Positions 7,929 through 17,340 of a stretch of DNA of 64,000 nucleotides are shown one piece after another (positions within the stretch are counted from its first letter, which is position 1; every line of letters begins with the position of its first letter). A program made the position numbers and the translations under genes. The DNA is taken from contig NZ_JARUXC010000001.1 in NCBI RefSeq assembly GCF_030433855.1, forward strand, positions 124,001 to 188,000, read 5' to 3'. The stretch is from Agreia sp. PsM10 (GTDB lineage Bacteria; Actinomycetota; Actinomycetes; Actinomycetales; Microbacteriaceae). Below the pieces are notes generated by a model. That model was not told where the DNA came from. It was given only the letters and a program-made list of their open reading frames with translations, and ran no database searches.

Positions 7929-9138
7929 CGAGCAGCTCGCGCACGGCCGCGAGGCCGTTCCACAGCTCGACGTGACTCGTCGACAGTGGCGACAGGCCCA
8001 GTCGCATGCCCTGCGGCGCGCGGAAATCGGGGATGACACCGCGACGCCAGAGCTCGGCGGTCATCTCTCTGAACGCCGGATGCTCGATGGTCACGTGACT
8101 GCCTCGGCTGCCCGGGAGGCGCGGGGTCGCGACCTCGACACCCCAGGATGCGGGCCAGTCGTCGACGACCTCGATGGCGAACCCGGTGAGCGTCTCGGAT
8201 TTGCGACGGATGGCGGGCATGCCCACCTGGTCGATGAGGTCGACCATGTCCCGGAGGGCCTGCATGCCGACGATCGAGGGCGTTCCGCTCAGGAACCTCC
8301 GCATGCCGGGCGCGGGGGAGTAGCCGGGACCCATGTCGAAGGGTGCGGCGTGGCCCATCCATCCCTGGATCGGTTGCTCGAGGCTCTCCTGCAGCTCGCG
8401 TCTCACGTAGACGAAGGCGGGAGATCCCGGGCCGCCGTTGAGGTACTTGTACGTACACCCCACCGCGATGTCGACGCCCCAGCCGTCGAGATCCATCGGC
8501 ACGCTGGCGACCGAGTGGCAGACATCCCACAGCACGAGCGCACCCGCCGCGTGCGCGAGGCGCGTCAGGGCCGGAACATCGGCGAGGAAGCCCGAACGAT
8601 AGGCGACATGCGAGAGCAGCACGAGAGCGGTGTCGTCACTGAGGACGGCCTCCAGCTCGGGTGCCGTGACTCCGCCGCGGGTGTCGGACTCGATCCAGCG
8701 CACGACGAGGTCGCGCTCTGCCGCTATCGACTCGACAAGGTAGCGGTCCGTCGGAAAGTTGTCGGTATCGACGACGATCTCGCGACGACCGGGCCGGGCG
8801 TCGACGGCTGCGCGGATGAGTTTGTAGAGAAGCACGGTCGTCGAGTCGCCGACAACCACCTGGCCGGGCGCCGCCCCGAGGGTGACGGCTCCGATGCGAT
8901 CGCCCAGCGTGAGCGGCAGGTCGAACCACTCCTCGTCCCAGCCTCTGATGAGGCGGGCGCCCCAGGCCTCGGGCACGAACTCGGCGAGTCGTGTCGCGCT
9001 GGCCCGGAGCGGGCGACCGAGCGAGTTGCCGTCGAGATAGGCGACGATGCCGGGGTCGTCCGAGCCGACGAAGAGATCGCGCCTCGACCGCAGGGGGTCG
9101 TGCGCGTCGAGCTCCTCGGCTCGGGCGAGGGATGCCAT
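7918..9138 (-). CDS. kynU: Kynureninase
   Basis: This 406-residue PLP enzyme cleaves kynurenine to anthranilate (or 3-hydroxykynurenine to 3-hydroxyanthranilate) in tryptophan degradation. The family hallmark YLDGNSLGRP is at residues 33-42, and the PLP-binding lysine is in CTYKYLNGGPGSPAF (Lys231). Further conserved blocks are DNFPTDRY and LWDVCHSVASVPMDL. Length is typical. No tryptophan dioxygenase or formamidase gene is adjacent, so the rest of the pathway, if present, is elsewhere. The small membrane-protein gene upstream on the same strand is 6 bp away and may be cotranscribed. Confidence 0.92.
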   Translation of the reverse strand: MASLARAEELDAHDPLRSRRDLFVGSDDPGIVAYLDGNSLGRPLRASATRLAEFVPEAWGARLIRGWDEEWFDLPLTLGDRIGAVTLGAAPGQVVVGDSTTVLLYKLIRAAVDARPGRREIVVDTDNFPTDRYLVESIAAERDLVVRWIESDTRGGVTAPELEAVLSDDTALVLLSHVAYRSGFLADVPALTRLAHAAGALVLWDVCHSVASVPMDLDGWGVDIAVGCTYKYLNGGPGSPAFVYVRRELQESLEQPIQGWMGHAAPFDMGPGYSPAPGMRRFLSGTPSIVGMQALRDMVDLIDQVGMPAIRRKSETLTGFAIEVVDDWPASWGVEVATPRLPGSRGSHVTIEHPAFREMTAELWRRGVIPDFRAPQGMRLGLSPLSTSHVELWNGLAAVRELLVRR

Positions 9139-9144
9139 CGAGAG

Positions 9145-9447
9145 CTAGTTCGTGGCGGTCGACGAGCGGAGAGCGACGAAACGCGCGATGTCGGCGCGTT
9201 CGCGGTAGATGCCGATCATCGGATCCGCGATGCCGACCGCTGCAGCGGTAACGACGAGGCTGATCACCCAGATCCAGCCGCCGTCCCACGGAAGGCCGGC
9301 CCAGGTGAGGCCCACCCAGACGACGGCGGCGACCGCGGCTCCGATGGCGGGAACAAGGGCGACGCCGTGGTTCTCACGGTGAGCGAGGCTGTACCTGGCG
9401 ATGAGGCCGAGGATCGCGCCGCCCAGCGTGATGAAGAGCAGTTCCAT
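9145..9447 (-). CDS. Small membrane protein, unknown function
   Basis: This is a 100-residue protein with three hydrophobic segments (about residues 3-18, 29-48 and 57-74) and a hydrophilic C-terminal tail containing RERADIARF. No family was recognised. The gene sits between DUF3107 (3 bp upstream) and kynureninase (6 bp downstream), all on the minus strand, so the three are probably one transcript. It has no signal peptide, lipobox or catalytic motif. Confidence 0.7.
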   Translation of the reverse strand: MELLFITLGGAILGLIARYSLAHRENHGVALVPAIGAAVAAVVWVGLTWAGLPWDGGWIWVISLVVTAAAVGIADPMIGIYRERADIARFVALRSSTATN

Positions 9448-9450
9448 GGG

Positions 9451-9675
9451 CTAGAGAACGAAGCCGACGCGACGTGCCTCTTCGGCGCCGATCTCGACGT
9501 AGCTCAGCGTCGCGGCCGGAACGAGGTACACGGTTCCCTTGCTGTCGGTGAGCGACAGGTGCCCCGATGCTCCGGAGAGGACGTCGGCGACGGCCTTCTC
9601 GATGTCGGCCGGCGACTGGCTCGACTCGAAGCTGATTTCGCGGGGGGAGTGTGCAATGCCGATTCGAATATCCAC
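9451..9675 (-). CDS. DUF3107 protein
   Basis: This 74-residue protein matches the DUF3107 family found across Actinobacteria; the M. tuberculosis homologue (TB9.4, Rv3208A) lies in the same chromosomal neighbourhood. It starts MDIRIGIAHSPREI and contains an alternating beta pattern (GHLSLTDSKGTVYLVPAATLSYVEIG) ending in the hydrophobic VGFVL. The biochemical function is unknown. It is divergent from adnA, with 168 bp between the starts. A purine-rich GAAAGGTAG precedes the ATG as ribosome binding site. Confidence 0.88.
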   Translation of the reverse strand: MDIRIGIAHSPREISFESSQSPADIEKAVADVLSGASGHLSLTDSKGTVYLVPAATLSYVEIGAEEARRVGFVL

Positions 9676-9830
9676 CAGGACTACCTTTCACAAATGCTGC
9701 GGCCCGCTCTGGGGCCATGCGTCCAGATTAGGACAGAATCCCGGGCGGGCTTGCCGTTCGGCCCGGCCGGCCACTCGCCGAGAGCGAACAGCGCGCACGA
9801 GGGATGCACGCGGGTGTCGGCGGCACACGT

Positions 9831-9836
9831 TAGCTT
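9831..9836 (+). promoter_or_regulatory. -10 box of adnA
   Basis: TAGCTT lies seven bases upstream of the GTG at 9844 and there is no ribosome binding site. This chooses the adnA start inside a frame that is open for more than 2 kb further upstream. Confidence 0.5.
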
Positions 9837-9843
9837 TGCTGTC

Positions 9844-12800
9844 GTGGAAATTGATCGGCCCGAGAGCCTCGACCCCGGCCAGTCGAGCGTGCTGGCTCTC
9901 GGCGATTCGGTCAGCTGCGCGGTCATCGGCGCGCCGGGCACGGGCAAGACCACCGCCCTGGTCGAGCTGCTGTGCGATCGCGTGCACAACCGCGGGTTCT
10001 CGCCCGACGAGGTCTTGGTGATCACACCGACGCGCGCGTCGGCGACCGCCCTTCGCGACCGGTTGGCGTTGCGCATGGGCGTTCCGTCGAACGGGCCTCT
10101 CGCCCGCACGGCGAACTCGATCGCGTTCCAGATCGTTCGAGGCGTGGCCGCCGTCCGCGGCCAGGAGCCGCCCGTTCTGCTCACCGGCGCCGAACAAGAC
10201 CAGATCATCTCCGAGTTGCTCGCAGGAGACATCGCCGACGCGACGGGCCCCGCGTGGCCCGACCACCTCTCAGAAGAGGTGCGGCGCCTCCGAGGTTTCC
10301 GCACCGAGTTGCGCGACCTCATGATGCGCGCGGTCGAGACGGGCACGGCGCCCGAGCGGCTGGCCGAGCTCGCTGTCGCGGCCGGGCGCCCGGAGTGGGC
10401 GGCGGCGGCGCGATTCATCGAGGGCTACGACCGCGTCAAGGGCAGCTATCGCGACCGCAGCTTCGACTCGGCCGAGCTTGCCCGCGAGGCCGCCGTGCTT
10501 CTTCGAGAGGGCGAATCGGCGCCCGACGAGCTCGAGGCCGCGGTCGGTTCGCTCGCCAGGCTCAGGCTCCTCGTGCTCGACGATGCGCAGGAGTCGACGC
10601 TGGCCACGCTCACCCTCGTCCGGGAGTTCGCGCGGCGCGGTGTCTCGGTGATCGCCTTCGGTGATCCTGACATCAGCACCGGCACGTTCCGTGGTGCCCA
10701 TCCCGACACTCTCGGCCGACTCGACGACTACCTCCGGGTTCCCACGCAGCCGCCCATCGTGCTCGATGTCGTGCATCGTCATGGCCCTGCCCTTCGTTCG
10801 CTGGTCGCCGACGTCACGGCGAGAATCGGCACGGCGCGGGCGGGCAGCCAGCGACGGGCCCTGGCCGCCGGCACTCCGGCCCACTCACGAGCAAGGCCGG
10901 GCGTGTCCACCGTGCTCGCCACGAGCCCCTCAAACGAGATCGGAGTCATCGCGCGCAGGCTCCGTGAGGCGCACGTGTTCGAGAACATCGCGTGGGACGA
11001 CATGGCCGTCATCGTTCGCAGTGGGGCGCAGATAGCGCCGCTCGAACGCGGCCTCGCCTCCTTCGACGTGCCGACCCGGGTCTCGCGTGCGCGCGTCGCG
11101 CTTCGCGACGAACCCGTCGTTCGGGCCTTCACGTCCATCCTCGAGGTCGCCCTCGGTCGTCGTGAGCTCATCGGCGACCTTGCGGAGACGCTGCTGCTGA
11201 GTCCTCTCGCCGGGGCCGACGCCGTGCTGCTCCGACGGCTGAAGCGGGCGCTGAGGCAGCTCGAGTTCTCCTCCGGCGGGCAGCGCACGGGCTCCGAGCT
11301 CCTCGTCGACGCCCTGCAGATGCCCCTTGTGCTCGCGCGCATCGAGCCGAGGGTCGCGCGCAAGGCACGCATCCTCGCGACGATGCTCGCAGAGACGCGC
11401 GAGGCGGTGGCGACAGAGGCGAGCGTCGAAGAGCTGCTGTGGCAGATCTGGCAGACAAGCGGTCTGGCCGAGCCCTGGCGTGCACAGTCGCTCGGCACGG
11501 GGCTCGTGGCCGACGAGGTCGGACACGACCTCGACGCCGTGGTCTCGCTGTTCTCCTCGGCGAAGAGATTCGTCGAGCGCTCGCCCGAGGCGCCCGCCAC
11601 CGTCTTCCTCGAGCAGCTTCTCGATGTCGATGTTCCCGAAGACACGCTGGCCAGGGGGGCGACAGGCCGTGCCGTCACCGTGACCTCTCCGGCCGGTGCG
11701 ATCGGCACGCAGTTCGTGCTCGTCGTCGTCGCCGGTGTGCAGGAGAACGTGTGGCCCAATCTGCGTATTCGAGGAACCCTGCTGGGTGCGGATGCCCTCG
11801 AGGGAGCCCGTCGCGGCGAGTCCTCTCCGGTGTCCGATCCGCGCACGGCTGTCCTCCACGACGAGTTGCGCATGTTCGCGCAGGCGGTCTCCCGGGCATC
11901 GACCGAGCTTCTCGTCACCGCGGTCGACGACGACGACCTGACCCCGTCGCCCCTGTTCCGGCTGCTGCCTGAGCCCGTTCCGGGAGCAGTGTCGCGAACC
12001 CCGCTGTCGTTGCGCGGACTCGTCGGCGTGCTCAGAAGAACAGTGTCGGCACGCGGCGATTCCCAGGCCGCGTCCGCCCTCGCGACGCTCGCACGCGAGG
12101 GTGTTCCCGGCGCGCACCCGGCCGAGTGGTACGGCCTGGCCGGAGCCAGTTCGTCGCAGCCCCTCGTCGATCTCACCGATGAGCTCGCTCGAGTGACGGT
12201 TTCTCCGTCGCGCATGGAGTCATTCGAGACGTGCCCGTTGAACTGGCTCATAGATCACCTCGGTGGCGGATCGTCGAACACGTCCTCCCAGGTCGGCACC
12301 CTGATCCACGAGGCCATGGAGACCACGACGACCTCGCCCGACCTCGACAGCAGCGAAGAATCGCTGATAGAGCTGGTCGAGTCACGCTGGAGCGAGTTGT
12401 ACTTCGAATCGTCCTGGCTCAGCGAGATCAAACGCAGGGAGGCGAGACAGCTCGTCGCCCGACTCTCGAGTTACCTCTCCGACTTCGACCGCAGCAGGGG
12501 CGCCCTCCTCGGCGCCGAGTCGGGCTTCGAGCTCGAGGTCGACCGTGCGCTTCTGCGGGGAACGATCGACCGCGTCGAGCTCTATCCCGACGGCTCGGTC
12601 GTCATCGTCGATCTGAAGACGGGCAAACGGGCGTACACGGCCGGCGAGATCGGTGAGAACGCGCAGTTGGGGGCCTATCAGCTCGCCTTCGATGCGGGGC
12701 TGATCGCAGGCGTTCCCGACGATTCGACTCCCGGGGGTGCCCGTCTGCTGATCGTCTCCAAGACGAGCAGGGGCAAGAACTACGTCGATCACACTCAGGC

Positions 12801-12963
12801 TCCGCGATCCGAGTCGGAGCTCGAGGCGTTCAGGCAGCGCGTCATCGCCGACGCTGCGGGCATGGCCGGTGCCCACGTCGATGCCAAGATCGGTTCGCAC
12901 TGCCTCGACCCGTGGTCCCACGGCGCGTGCCGCATCCACGTGATCCGGGCGGTGAGCGCATGA
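9844..12963 (+). CDS. adnA: AdnA-like helicase-nuclease subunit
   Basis: This 1039-residue protein is the A subunit of the AdnAB complex, which resects double-strand DNA ends for recombination. The N-terminal UvrD-type motor has Walker A GAPGTGKT (29-36) and a Walker B of the form LVLDDAQE near 245, where the usual DE is DD. The C-terminal RecB-type nuclease has VIVDLKTGK near 920 followed by GENAQLGAYQLA. One cysteine (FETCPLNW) and two C-terminal cysteines (CLDPWSHGAC) mark the iron-sulfur staple, but the middle cysteine of the expected C-x2-C-x5-C is replaced by Pro. The GTG start follows a leaderless -10 box. Its stop overlaps the adnB ATG. Confidence 0.92.
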   Translation: MEIDRPESLDPGQSSVLALGDSVSCAVIGAPGTGKTTALVELLCDRVHNRGFSPDEVLVITPTRASATALRDRLALRMGVPSNGPLARTANSIAFQIVRGVAAVRGQEPPVLLTGAEQDQIISELLAGDIADATGPAWPDHLSEEVRRLRGFRTELRDLMMRAVETGTAPERLAELAVAAGRPEWAAAARFIEGYDRVKGSYRDRSFDSAELAREAAVLLREGESAPDELEAAVGSLARLRLLVLDDAQESTLATLTLVREFARRGVSVIAFGDPDISTGTFRGAHPDTLGRLDDYLRVPTQPPIVLDVVHRHGPALRSLVADVTARIGTARAGSQRRALAAGTPAHSRARPGVSTVLATSPSNEIGVIARRLREAHVFENIAWDDMAVIVRSGAQIAPLERGLASFDVPTRVSRARVALRDEPVVRAFTSILEVALGRRELIGDLAETLLLSPLAGADAVLLRRLKRALRQLEFSSGGQRTGSELLVDALQMPLVLARIEPRVARKARILATMLAETREAVATEASVEELLWQIWQTSGLAEPWRAQSLGTGLVADEVGHDLDAVVSLFSSAKRFVERSPEAPATVFLEQLLDVDVPEDTLARGATGRAVTVTSPAGAIGTQFVLVVVAGVQENVWPNLRIRGTLLGADALEGARRGESSPVSDPRTAVLHDELRMFAQAVSRASTELLVTAVDDDDLTPSPLFRLLPEPVPGAVSRTPLSLRGLVGVLRRTVSARGDSQAASALATLAREGVPGAHPAEWYGLAGASSSQPLVDLTDELARVTVSPSRMESFETCPLNWLIDHLGGGSSNTSSQVGTLIHEAMETTTTSPDLDSSEESLIELVESRWSELYFESSWLSEIKRREARQLVARLSSYLSDFDRSRGALLGAESGFELEVDRALLRGTIDRVELYPDGSVVIVDLKTGKRAYTAGEIGENAQLGAYQLAFDAGLIAGVPDDSTPGGARLLIVSKTSRGKNYVDHTQAPRSESELEAFRQRVIADAAGMAGAHVDAKIGSHCLDPWSHGACRIHVIRAVSA

Positions 12964-15900
12964 TCGGCGCCTTCGAACTCGCCGATGCACTCGGCATGCC
13001 GCGGCCGACAGACGAGCAGCGCGCCGTCATCGAGGCCCCGCTCGTTCCGTCGCTCGTCATCGCAGGGGCCGGCAGCGGCAAGACGGCCACGATGGCGAAC
13101 AGGGTGGTCTGGCTTCTCGCGAACGGTCTGGTGCAGGTCAACGAGGTTCTCGGGCTCACCTTCACGCGCAAGGCGGCCGGTGAGCTGGATGCGCGCATCT
13201 CCGGCCACATCGATGCTCTTCGGCGCGCCGGGCTCCTTCCGGCCTCGGCCGCCCGCGAGACAGGGCTCGACGGTGCCGCCGACTCGCGCGACCTGTTCGA
13301 CCGACCGACTGTCTCCACCTACAACTCGTTCGGCAATTCGATCTTTCGCGACAACGCCCTCCTCGTGGGAAGGGAGCCCGAATCCGTGCTTCTCGGTGAG
13401 AACGCGGCCTGGGGCCTCGCCCGCCGTGTGCTGCTGGCCGAGGGCGATGACAGGCTGGTGCCGCTCGCAAAGGGCCTCGATCAGCTGGTCGACGCCGTGT
13501 TGAGTCTCAGCTCGGAACTCAGCGAGAACGTCGTCGATTCCGCCGGTGTGGCCGGGCTGGCCGAACAGTTCGGCTACCTCGTGGATCTGCCCTACACAGA
13601 GGGAAAGGCGAAGTCGTCGCCCTACGCGTCGGTGGCCTCCGCCGTCGAGCCCATCAGCGCGCTTCCCCTTCTGATCGATCTCGCGGGCGCCTACGCCCGT
13701 CAGAAGCAGGCCAAGGGGCTCGTCGAGTTCTCTGATCAGGTCGCCCTCGCCCTCGAGATCTGCATGCGCCATCCGCAGGTGATCGAGCAGTACCGCTCCC
13801 GCTTCGCGGTGGTGCTGCTCGACGAGTATCAAGACACGTCGGTCGTGCAGACGCGACTGCTCGCCAGCCTGTTCGCGGGCCATGGAGTCATGGCCGTGGG
13901 CGATCCCCATCAGTCCATCTACGGGTGGCGTGGCGCCAGCGCCAGCAACCTCGGCTGGTTCGGCAAGGATTTCGGCTCGGGCACCGTTCCGACCTATTCG
14001 CTGTCCACGAGCTGGCGCAACTCCCGGGCGGTGCTCGATGCGGCCAACACACTCGTCGAGCCTCTTCGGGCCGAGTCCCCGGTCGACGTGCACCGCCTCG
14101 AACCGAGACCCCAGGCCCCGGCAGGCTCGGTCGAGTACCGGTTCCTCGACACGCGCGACGAGGAGGCCGATGCGGTGGCCGACTGGCTGGCGCAACGGTT
14201 CGCCGATCATGCTGCAGCCCATCCCGATGGCACGGTCGAACCCCTGTCGGCGGCCATGCTGTTCCGCGTTCGAAGCCACATGGACTTCTTCGCGGCCGCC
14301 CTCGATCGACGGGGCATCCCGTTCCATATTCTCGGCGTCGGCGGACTGTTGAGCGCCCCCGAGGTCGTCGACGTCATCAGCGCACTCAGGGCCACGCATG
14401 ACCCGTCGGCCGGATCGTCGCTCATCAGGCTGCTGTCGGGTGCCCGCTGGAACATCGGAGTGCGCGACCTCAAGGCGCTCGCCGAGCTCGCCGGCTGGCT
14501 GGCGACGCGAGATTCGTTCACCAGGCCTGTGTCGCCCGACGTCACGCGAAGCATGCGCGAGTCGGTCGCGCCCGACGACTCCGCGTCGATCGTCGATGCG
14601 CTCGACTTCGTCGCCGAGCATCCTTCCTCGCATCCGCAGCTCGAGCGCTTCTCCGAGAACGGGCTCGAACGGCTGAGGCACGCCGGCAGCACGCTGGCCA
14701 CGTTCCGTTCACGCGGAAACCTGCCCCTGCTCGACTTCGTGCGTTTCGTCGAGCAGCAGCTCCTGCTCGATGTCGAACTCGCCGCCAACGAGCGGGTGAA
14801 TTCGCGGGGTGGCAGTTCGCGGGGAGCGCTCGACGCACTGCACGACGAGATCGCGTCGTTCCTCGCGGGCGACGACGACGGAACCCTCGGCAGCTTTCTC
14901 GCCTGGCTCGACCGGGCCGAGAAGCGCGACGACTTGAGTCCGCGCACCGACGAACCGGAGCCCGGAACAGTACAGCTGCTGACGATCCACGGCTCGAAAG
15001 GGCTGGAGTGGGACGTGGTGGCCGTGCCTCGCCTGGTCGCCGACGAGATCCCTGCCCAGAGCAAAGAAGGCAAGGGATGGCTCCGATTCGGAGTGCTGCC
15101 GTACGAGTTCCGGGGCGACGCCTCGTCTCTTCCTGTTCTCGACTGGCGCGGTCTCGGCTCGCAGCAGGTGTTCGACAGCGCTGTCAAGACGTTCCAGGCA
15201 GAGCTGGCGGCGAAGCATCTCGCCGAGGAGCGTCGTCTCATCTACGTGGCCGTCACCCGTGCCCGCACCTCGTTGCTGCTCACGGGCTCGTTCTGGGCGA
15301 CCCAGTCGAAGCCTCGCCGTGCCTCGACGTTCCTCGCCGAGCTCTCACGCGCCGACGTGATCGGCGATCTCCCCGAATACTCGGCTCATGAGACCAACCC
15401 CCTCGACACCGACGGCGTCACGGAGCGCTGGCCGCTCGACCCGTTGGGTGCTCGTCGGGGCCGCGTCGAACGGGCCGCCGACCTCGTGAGCGCGCGCATC
15501 CAGAGCCCCCAGCCACTCTCGGCTGGTCGCTGGCAGCGCGATCTCGATCTGCTGCTCGCGGAGCGTGATCGCGAGGCCGAGGCGGCCGGCGTCGCCCCGG
15601 TTCCCGACCGCATCGCGGCCTCCCGATTCAAGGACTACGTGACCGACCCCCAGGCGGTCGCCCGGGCGCTTCGTCGCCCGATGCCGGAACGGCCGTTCCG
15701 ACAGACCAGGCTGGGCACGCGTTTTCACGCGTGGGTCGAGCACCGCTACGGCATGGCGGGCGGCGCCGAGCTCATCGATGCCACGACCGACGAGAGCGAC
15801 TCCGCCACCGACGAGCTGCCCCTCGAGCAGTCCCAGCTCGAAGCCCTGCAGGCGACGTTCGAGGCGTCGGAATGGGCGAACAAGCGGCCGCTCGAGGTCG

Positions 15901-16199
15901 AACTCGAGATCCATCTCGTTCTCGGCAGGCAGGTGGTGGTCTGCAAGATCGACGCGATCTTCACCGACGGCGACCGGTACCAGGTCGTCGACTGGAAGAC
16001 CGGCAAGGCGCCGACCACTCCAGACGACCTCGAGGTCAAGCAGCTGCAGCTGGCTCTCTACCGTCTGGCCTACGCCCAGTGGAAGGGCATCGATCCGCAG
16101 TTGATCGACGCCGTCTTCTACTTCGTCGCCGACGATACGGTCATCGCACCGGAGCGGCTGTTCTCCGAGCAGGAGCTGCTCGAACTGTGGCCGTTCTAG
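12960..16199 (+). CDS. adnB: AdnB-like helicase-nuclease subunit
   Basis: This 1079-residue protein is the second, partner subunit of AdnAB and in mycobacteria supplies the main motor. Walker A GAGSGKT is at about 36-42, TFTRKAA near 65, Walker B LLDEYQDTS near 287, TIHGSKGLEWD near 677 and YVAVTRAR near 762. The C-terminal nuclease domain has GTRFHAWVEHR near 920 and QVVDWKTGK near 1008 followed by VKQLQLALYRLAY. No iron-sulfur cysteines are seen at its end, as expected for the B subunit. The ATG overlaps the adnA stop (ATGA), so translation is coupled. Its stop is 31 bp from the convergent pseudokinase gene. Confidence 0.93.
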   Translation: MIGAFELADALGMPRPTDEQRAVIEAPLVPSLVIAGAGSGKTATMANRVVWLLANGLVQVNEVLGLTFTRKAAGELDARISGHIDALRRAGLLPASAARETGLDGAADSRDLFDRPTVSTYNSFGNSIFRDNALLVGREPESVLLGENAAWGLARRVLLAEGDDRLVPLAKGLDQLVDAVLSLSSELSENVVDSAGVAGLAEQFGYLVDLPYTEGKAKSSPYASVASAVEPISALPLLIDLAGAYARQKQAKGLVEFSDQVALALEICMRHPQVIEQYRSRFAVVLLDEYQDTSVVQTRLLASLFAGHGVMAVGDPHQSIYGWRGASASNLGWFGKDFGSGTVPTYSLSTSWRNSRAVLDAANTLVEPLRAESPVDVHRLEPRPQAPAGSVEYRFLDTRDEEADAVADWLAQRFADHAAAHPDGTVEPLSAAMLFRVRSHMDFFAAALDRRGIPFHILGVGGLLSAPEVVDVISALRATHDPSAGSSLIRLLSGARWNIGVRDLKALAELAGWLATRDSFTRPVSPDVTRSMRESVAPDDSASIVDALDFVAEHPSSHPQLERFSENGLERLRHAGSTLATFRSRGNLPLLDFVRFVEQQLLLDVELAANERVNSRGGSSRGALDALHDEIASFLAGDDDGTLGSFLAWLDRAEKRDDLSPRTDEPEPGTVQLLTIHGSKGLEWDVVAVPRLVADEIPAQSKEGKGWLRFGVLPYEFRGDASSLPVLDWRGLGSQQVFDSAVKTFQAELAAKHLAEERRLIYVAVTRARTSLLLTGSFWATQSKPRRASTFLAELSRADVIGDLPEYSAHETNPLDTDGVTERWPLDPLGARRGRVERAADLVSARIQSPQPLSAGRWQRDLDLLLAERDREAEAAGVAPVPDRIAASRFKDYVTDPQAVARALRRPMPERPFRQTRLGTRFHAWVEHRYGMAGGAELIDATTDESDSATDELPLEQSQLEALQATFEASEWANKRPLEVELEIHLVLGRQVVVCKIDAIFTDGDRYQVVDWKTGKAPTTPDDLEVKQLQLALYRLAYAQWKGIDPQLIDAVFYFVADDTVIAPERLFSEQELLELWPF

Positions 16200-16235
16200 T
16201 GGACTGAGCCGGTTTAACGCACTGGCCGTTCTAGT
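16188..16235. repeat. 13-bp direct repeat across two convergent stops
   Basis: TGGCCGTTCTAGT occurs at 16188-16200 and again at 16223-16235. The first copy contains the adnB stop; the second contains, on the other strand, the stop of the convergent pseudokinase gene. It may be a small duplication. No hairpin with a T-run is visible in the 31 bp between the genes. Confidence 0.6.
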
Positions 16236-17280
16236 CTTCGGAGATACCGCTCACCCGTGCGCTGTCGCGCGACGACGACGGATCGGTCCGAGGGGTTCGG
16301 CGCAGCATCTCCTCGACCTCCTCGACGGCCATGATCTGCCCGGTGTCGGTCGACAGAGGGTTGAGCAGGTCGGACTCCACGCTGACCGACAGACCCGCAA
16401 GCATCGTCTTGGCGTCGGCGACGATCGTCTCGTCGTGCTTCTCGGTGCCGTGCAACAGCCACTTGGCGATCTCGAGTTCGGCGTACAGCCGGGCCCTCTT
16501 GCGCAGCTGGCGGTCGACGGGGGTGCTGCGGCCGAGGTTGTACGAGCCGAAGACCCGGGTCGCCAGCTGCTCGCTCGGCGCGGAGCTGAGCCAGAACAGG
16601 TCGGCCGCTGGGTCGCCGACCTGCAGCTGGGACCAGCCCAGAACACCCGTCACCCGGTCTCCTGCGATGAGGAACGATTCGGGGGAGAGCGAGCCGTGAA
16701 CGACTGTGGGCTGGAACTGCCAGAGCGCGCTGTCCTCCAGCGCTGTGGACCAGCGGGCCAGCAGGTCGGAGGGGACGGCGCCTGTCGCGGCCGCCCTGTC
16801 TTTCGTGATGCGGGCCACGCGTGCCGCATCGGCGGCGGTCTGCACGGTGAGGCCGGAGTCGGTGACCAGCGAGGTGGGCAGCGAATGAATGGATGCGATG
16901 GCGCGGCCGATCGATTCCGCCACGGGATCGGCGGCGTCGAGTTCCGCCAGTACGGCGGGGTCTCCGGGGATGTAGCCGTAGACGATGGCACGGGTGTTGG
17001 CCACCGGGGTCTGACCCTCGATCTCGGGCACGGCGAACGGCAGACGTCCTCGGAATCCTGCGGTGAGGGCGTTCAGCGCAACGAGGTCACGCGACTGCTC
17101 GGTCTCGGCGTCTTGGGAGGTGGGCACGCGCACGATGAGCTCGCTGCGGTCGCGCAGCGTGACGACGGCGGAGTCGTACCGGCCGCCCGTTCCTGTTCCG
17201 ATCGGCCTGGTCGACACGATGTCAGCCCCGGGAACGGCCGCGGTCGAGAGCGCGGCTAGAGTGAAGTGGGATCTGGCCAT
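16231..17280 (-). CDS. Aminoglycoside-phosphotransferase-fold pseudokinase
   Basis: This 349-residue protein has the APH/choline-kinase fold, but its active site looks inactive. The catalytic loop, normally HGD-x4-N, reads HGSLSPES, so both the catalytic Asp and the metal-binding Asn are Ser. The DFG-like Asp of the usual IDW is Gly in VLGWSQLQVGDPAADL. The surrounding framework is intact, so this is not a decaying gene. The ATG at 17280 is chosen because the family-like sequence MARSHFTLAAL starts there, although the frame is open to 17778. The gene lies between adnB and nudC. A regulatory or scaffolding role is inferred; resistance or phosphotransfer activity is unlikely. Confidence 0.82.
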   Translation of the reverse strand: MARSHFTLAALSTAAVPGADIVSTRPIGTGTGGRYDSAVVTLRDRSELIVRVPTSQDAETEQSRDLVALNALTAGFRGRLPFAVPEIEGQTPVANTRAIVYGYIPGDPAVLAELDAADPVAESIGRAIASIHSLPTSLVTDSGLTVQTAADAARVARITKDRAAATGAVPSDLLARWSTALEDSALWQFQPTVVHGSLSPESFLIAGDRVTGVLGWSQLQVGDPAADLFWLSSAPSEQLATRVFGSYNLGRSTPVDRQLRKRARLYAELEIAKWLLHGTEKHDETIVADAKTMLAGLSVSVESDLLNPLSTDTGQIMAVEEVEEMLRRTPRTDPSSSRDSARVSGISED

Positions 17281-17340
17281 ACCAACAGGGTAGGGCTGGC
17301 GTCTTCTTAGCGGGGTGTTCGCCACGCACGATTGGTTCAC

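Noticed and set aside
7684-9843. Upstream extension of the adnA frame by 720 codons.
   Set aside because: The extension is antisense to kynureninase, the small membrane protein and DUF3107, and the homologous helicase sequence begins at 9844 after a -10 box.
16231-17280. Annotation as an antibiotic resistance phosphotransferase.
   Set aside because: The catalytic Asp, metal-binding Asn and DFG-type Asp are all missing, so an active resistance kinase is not supported.
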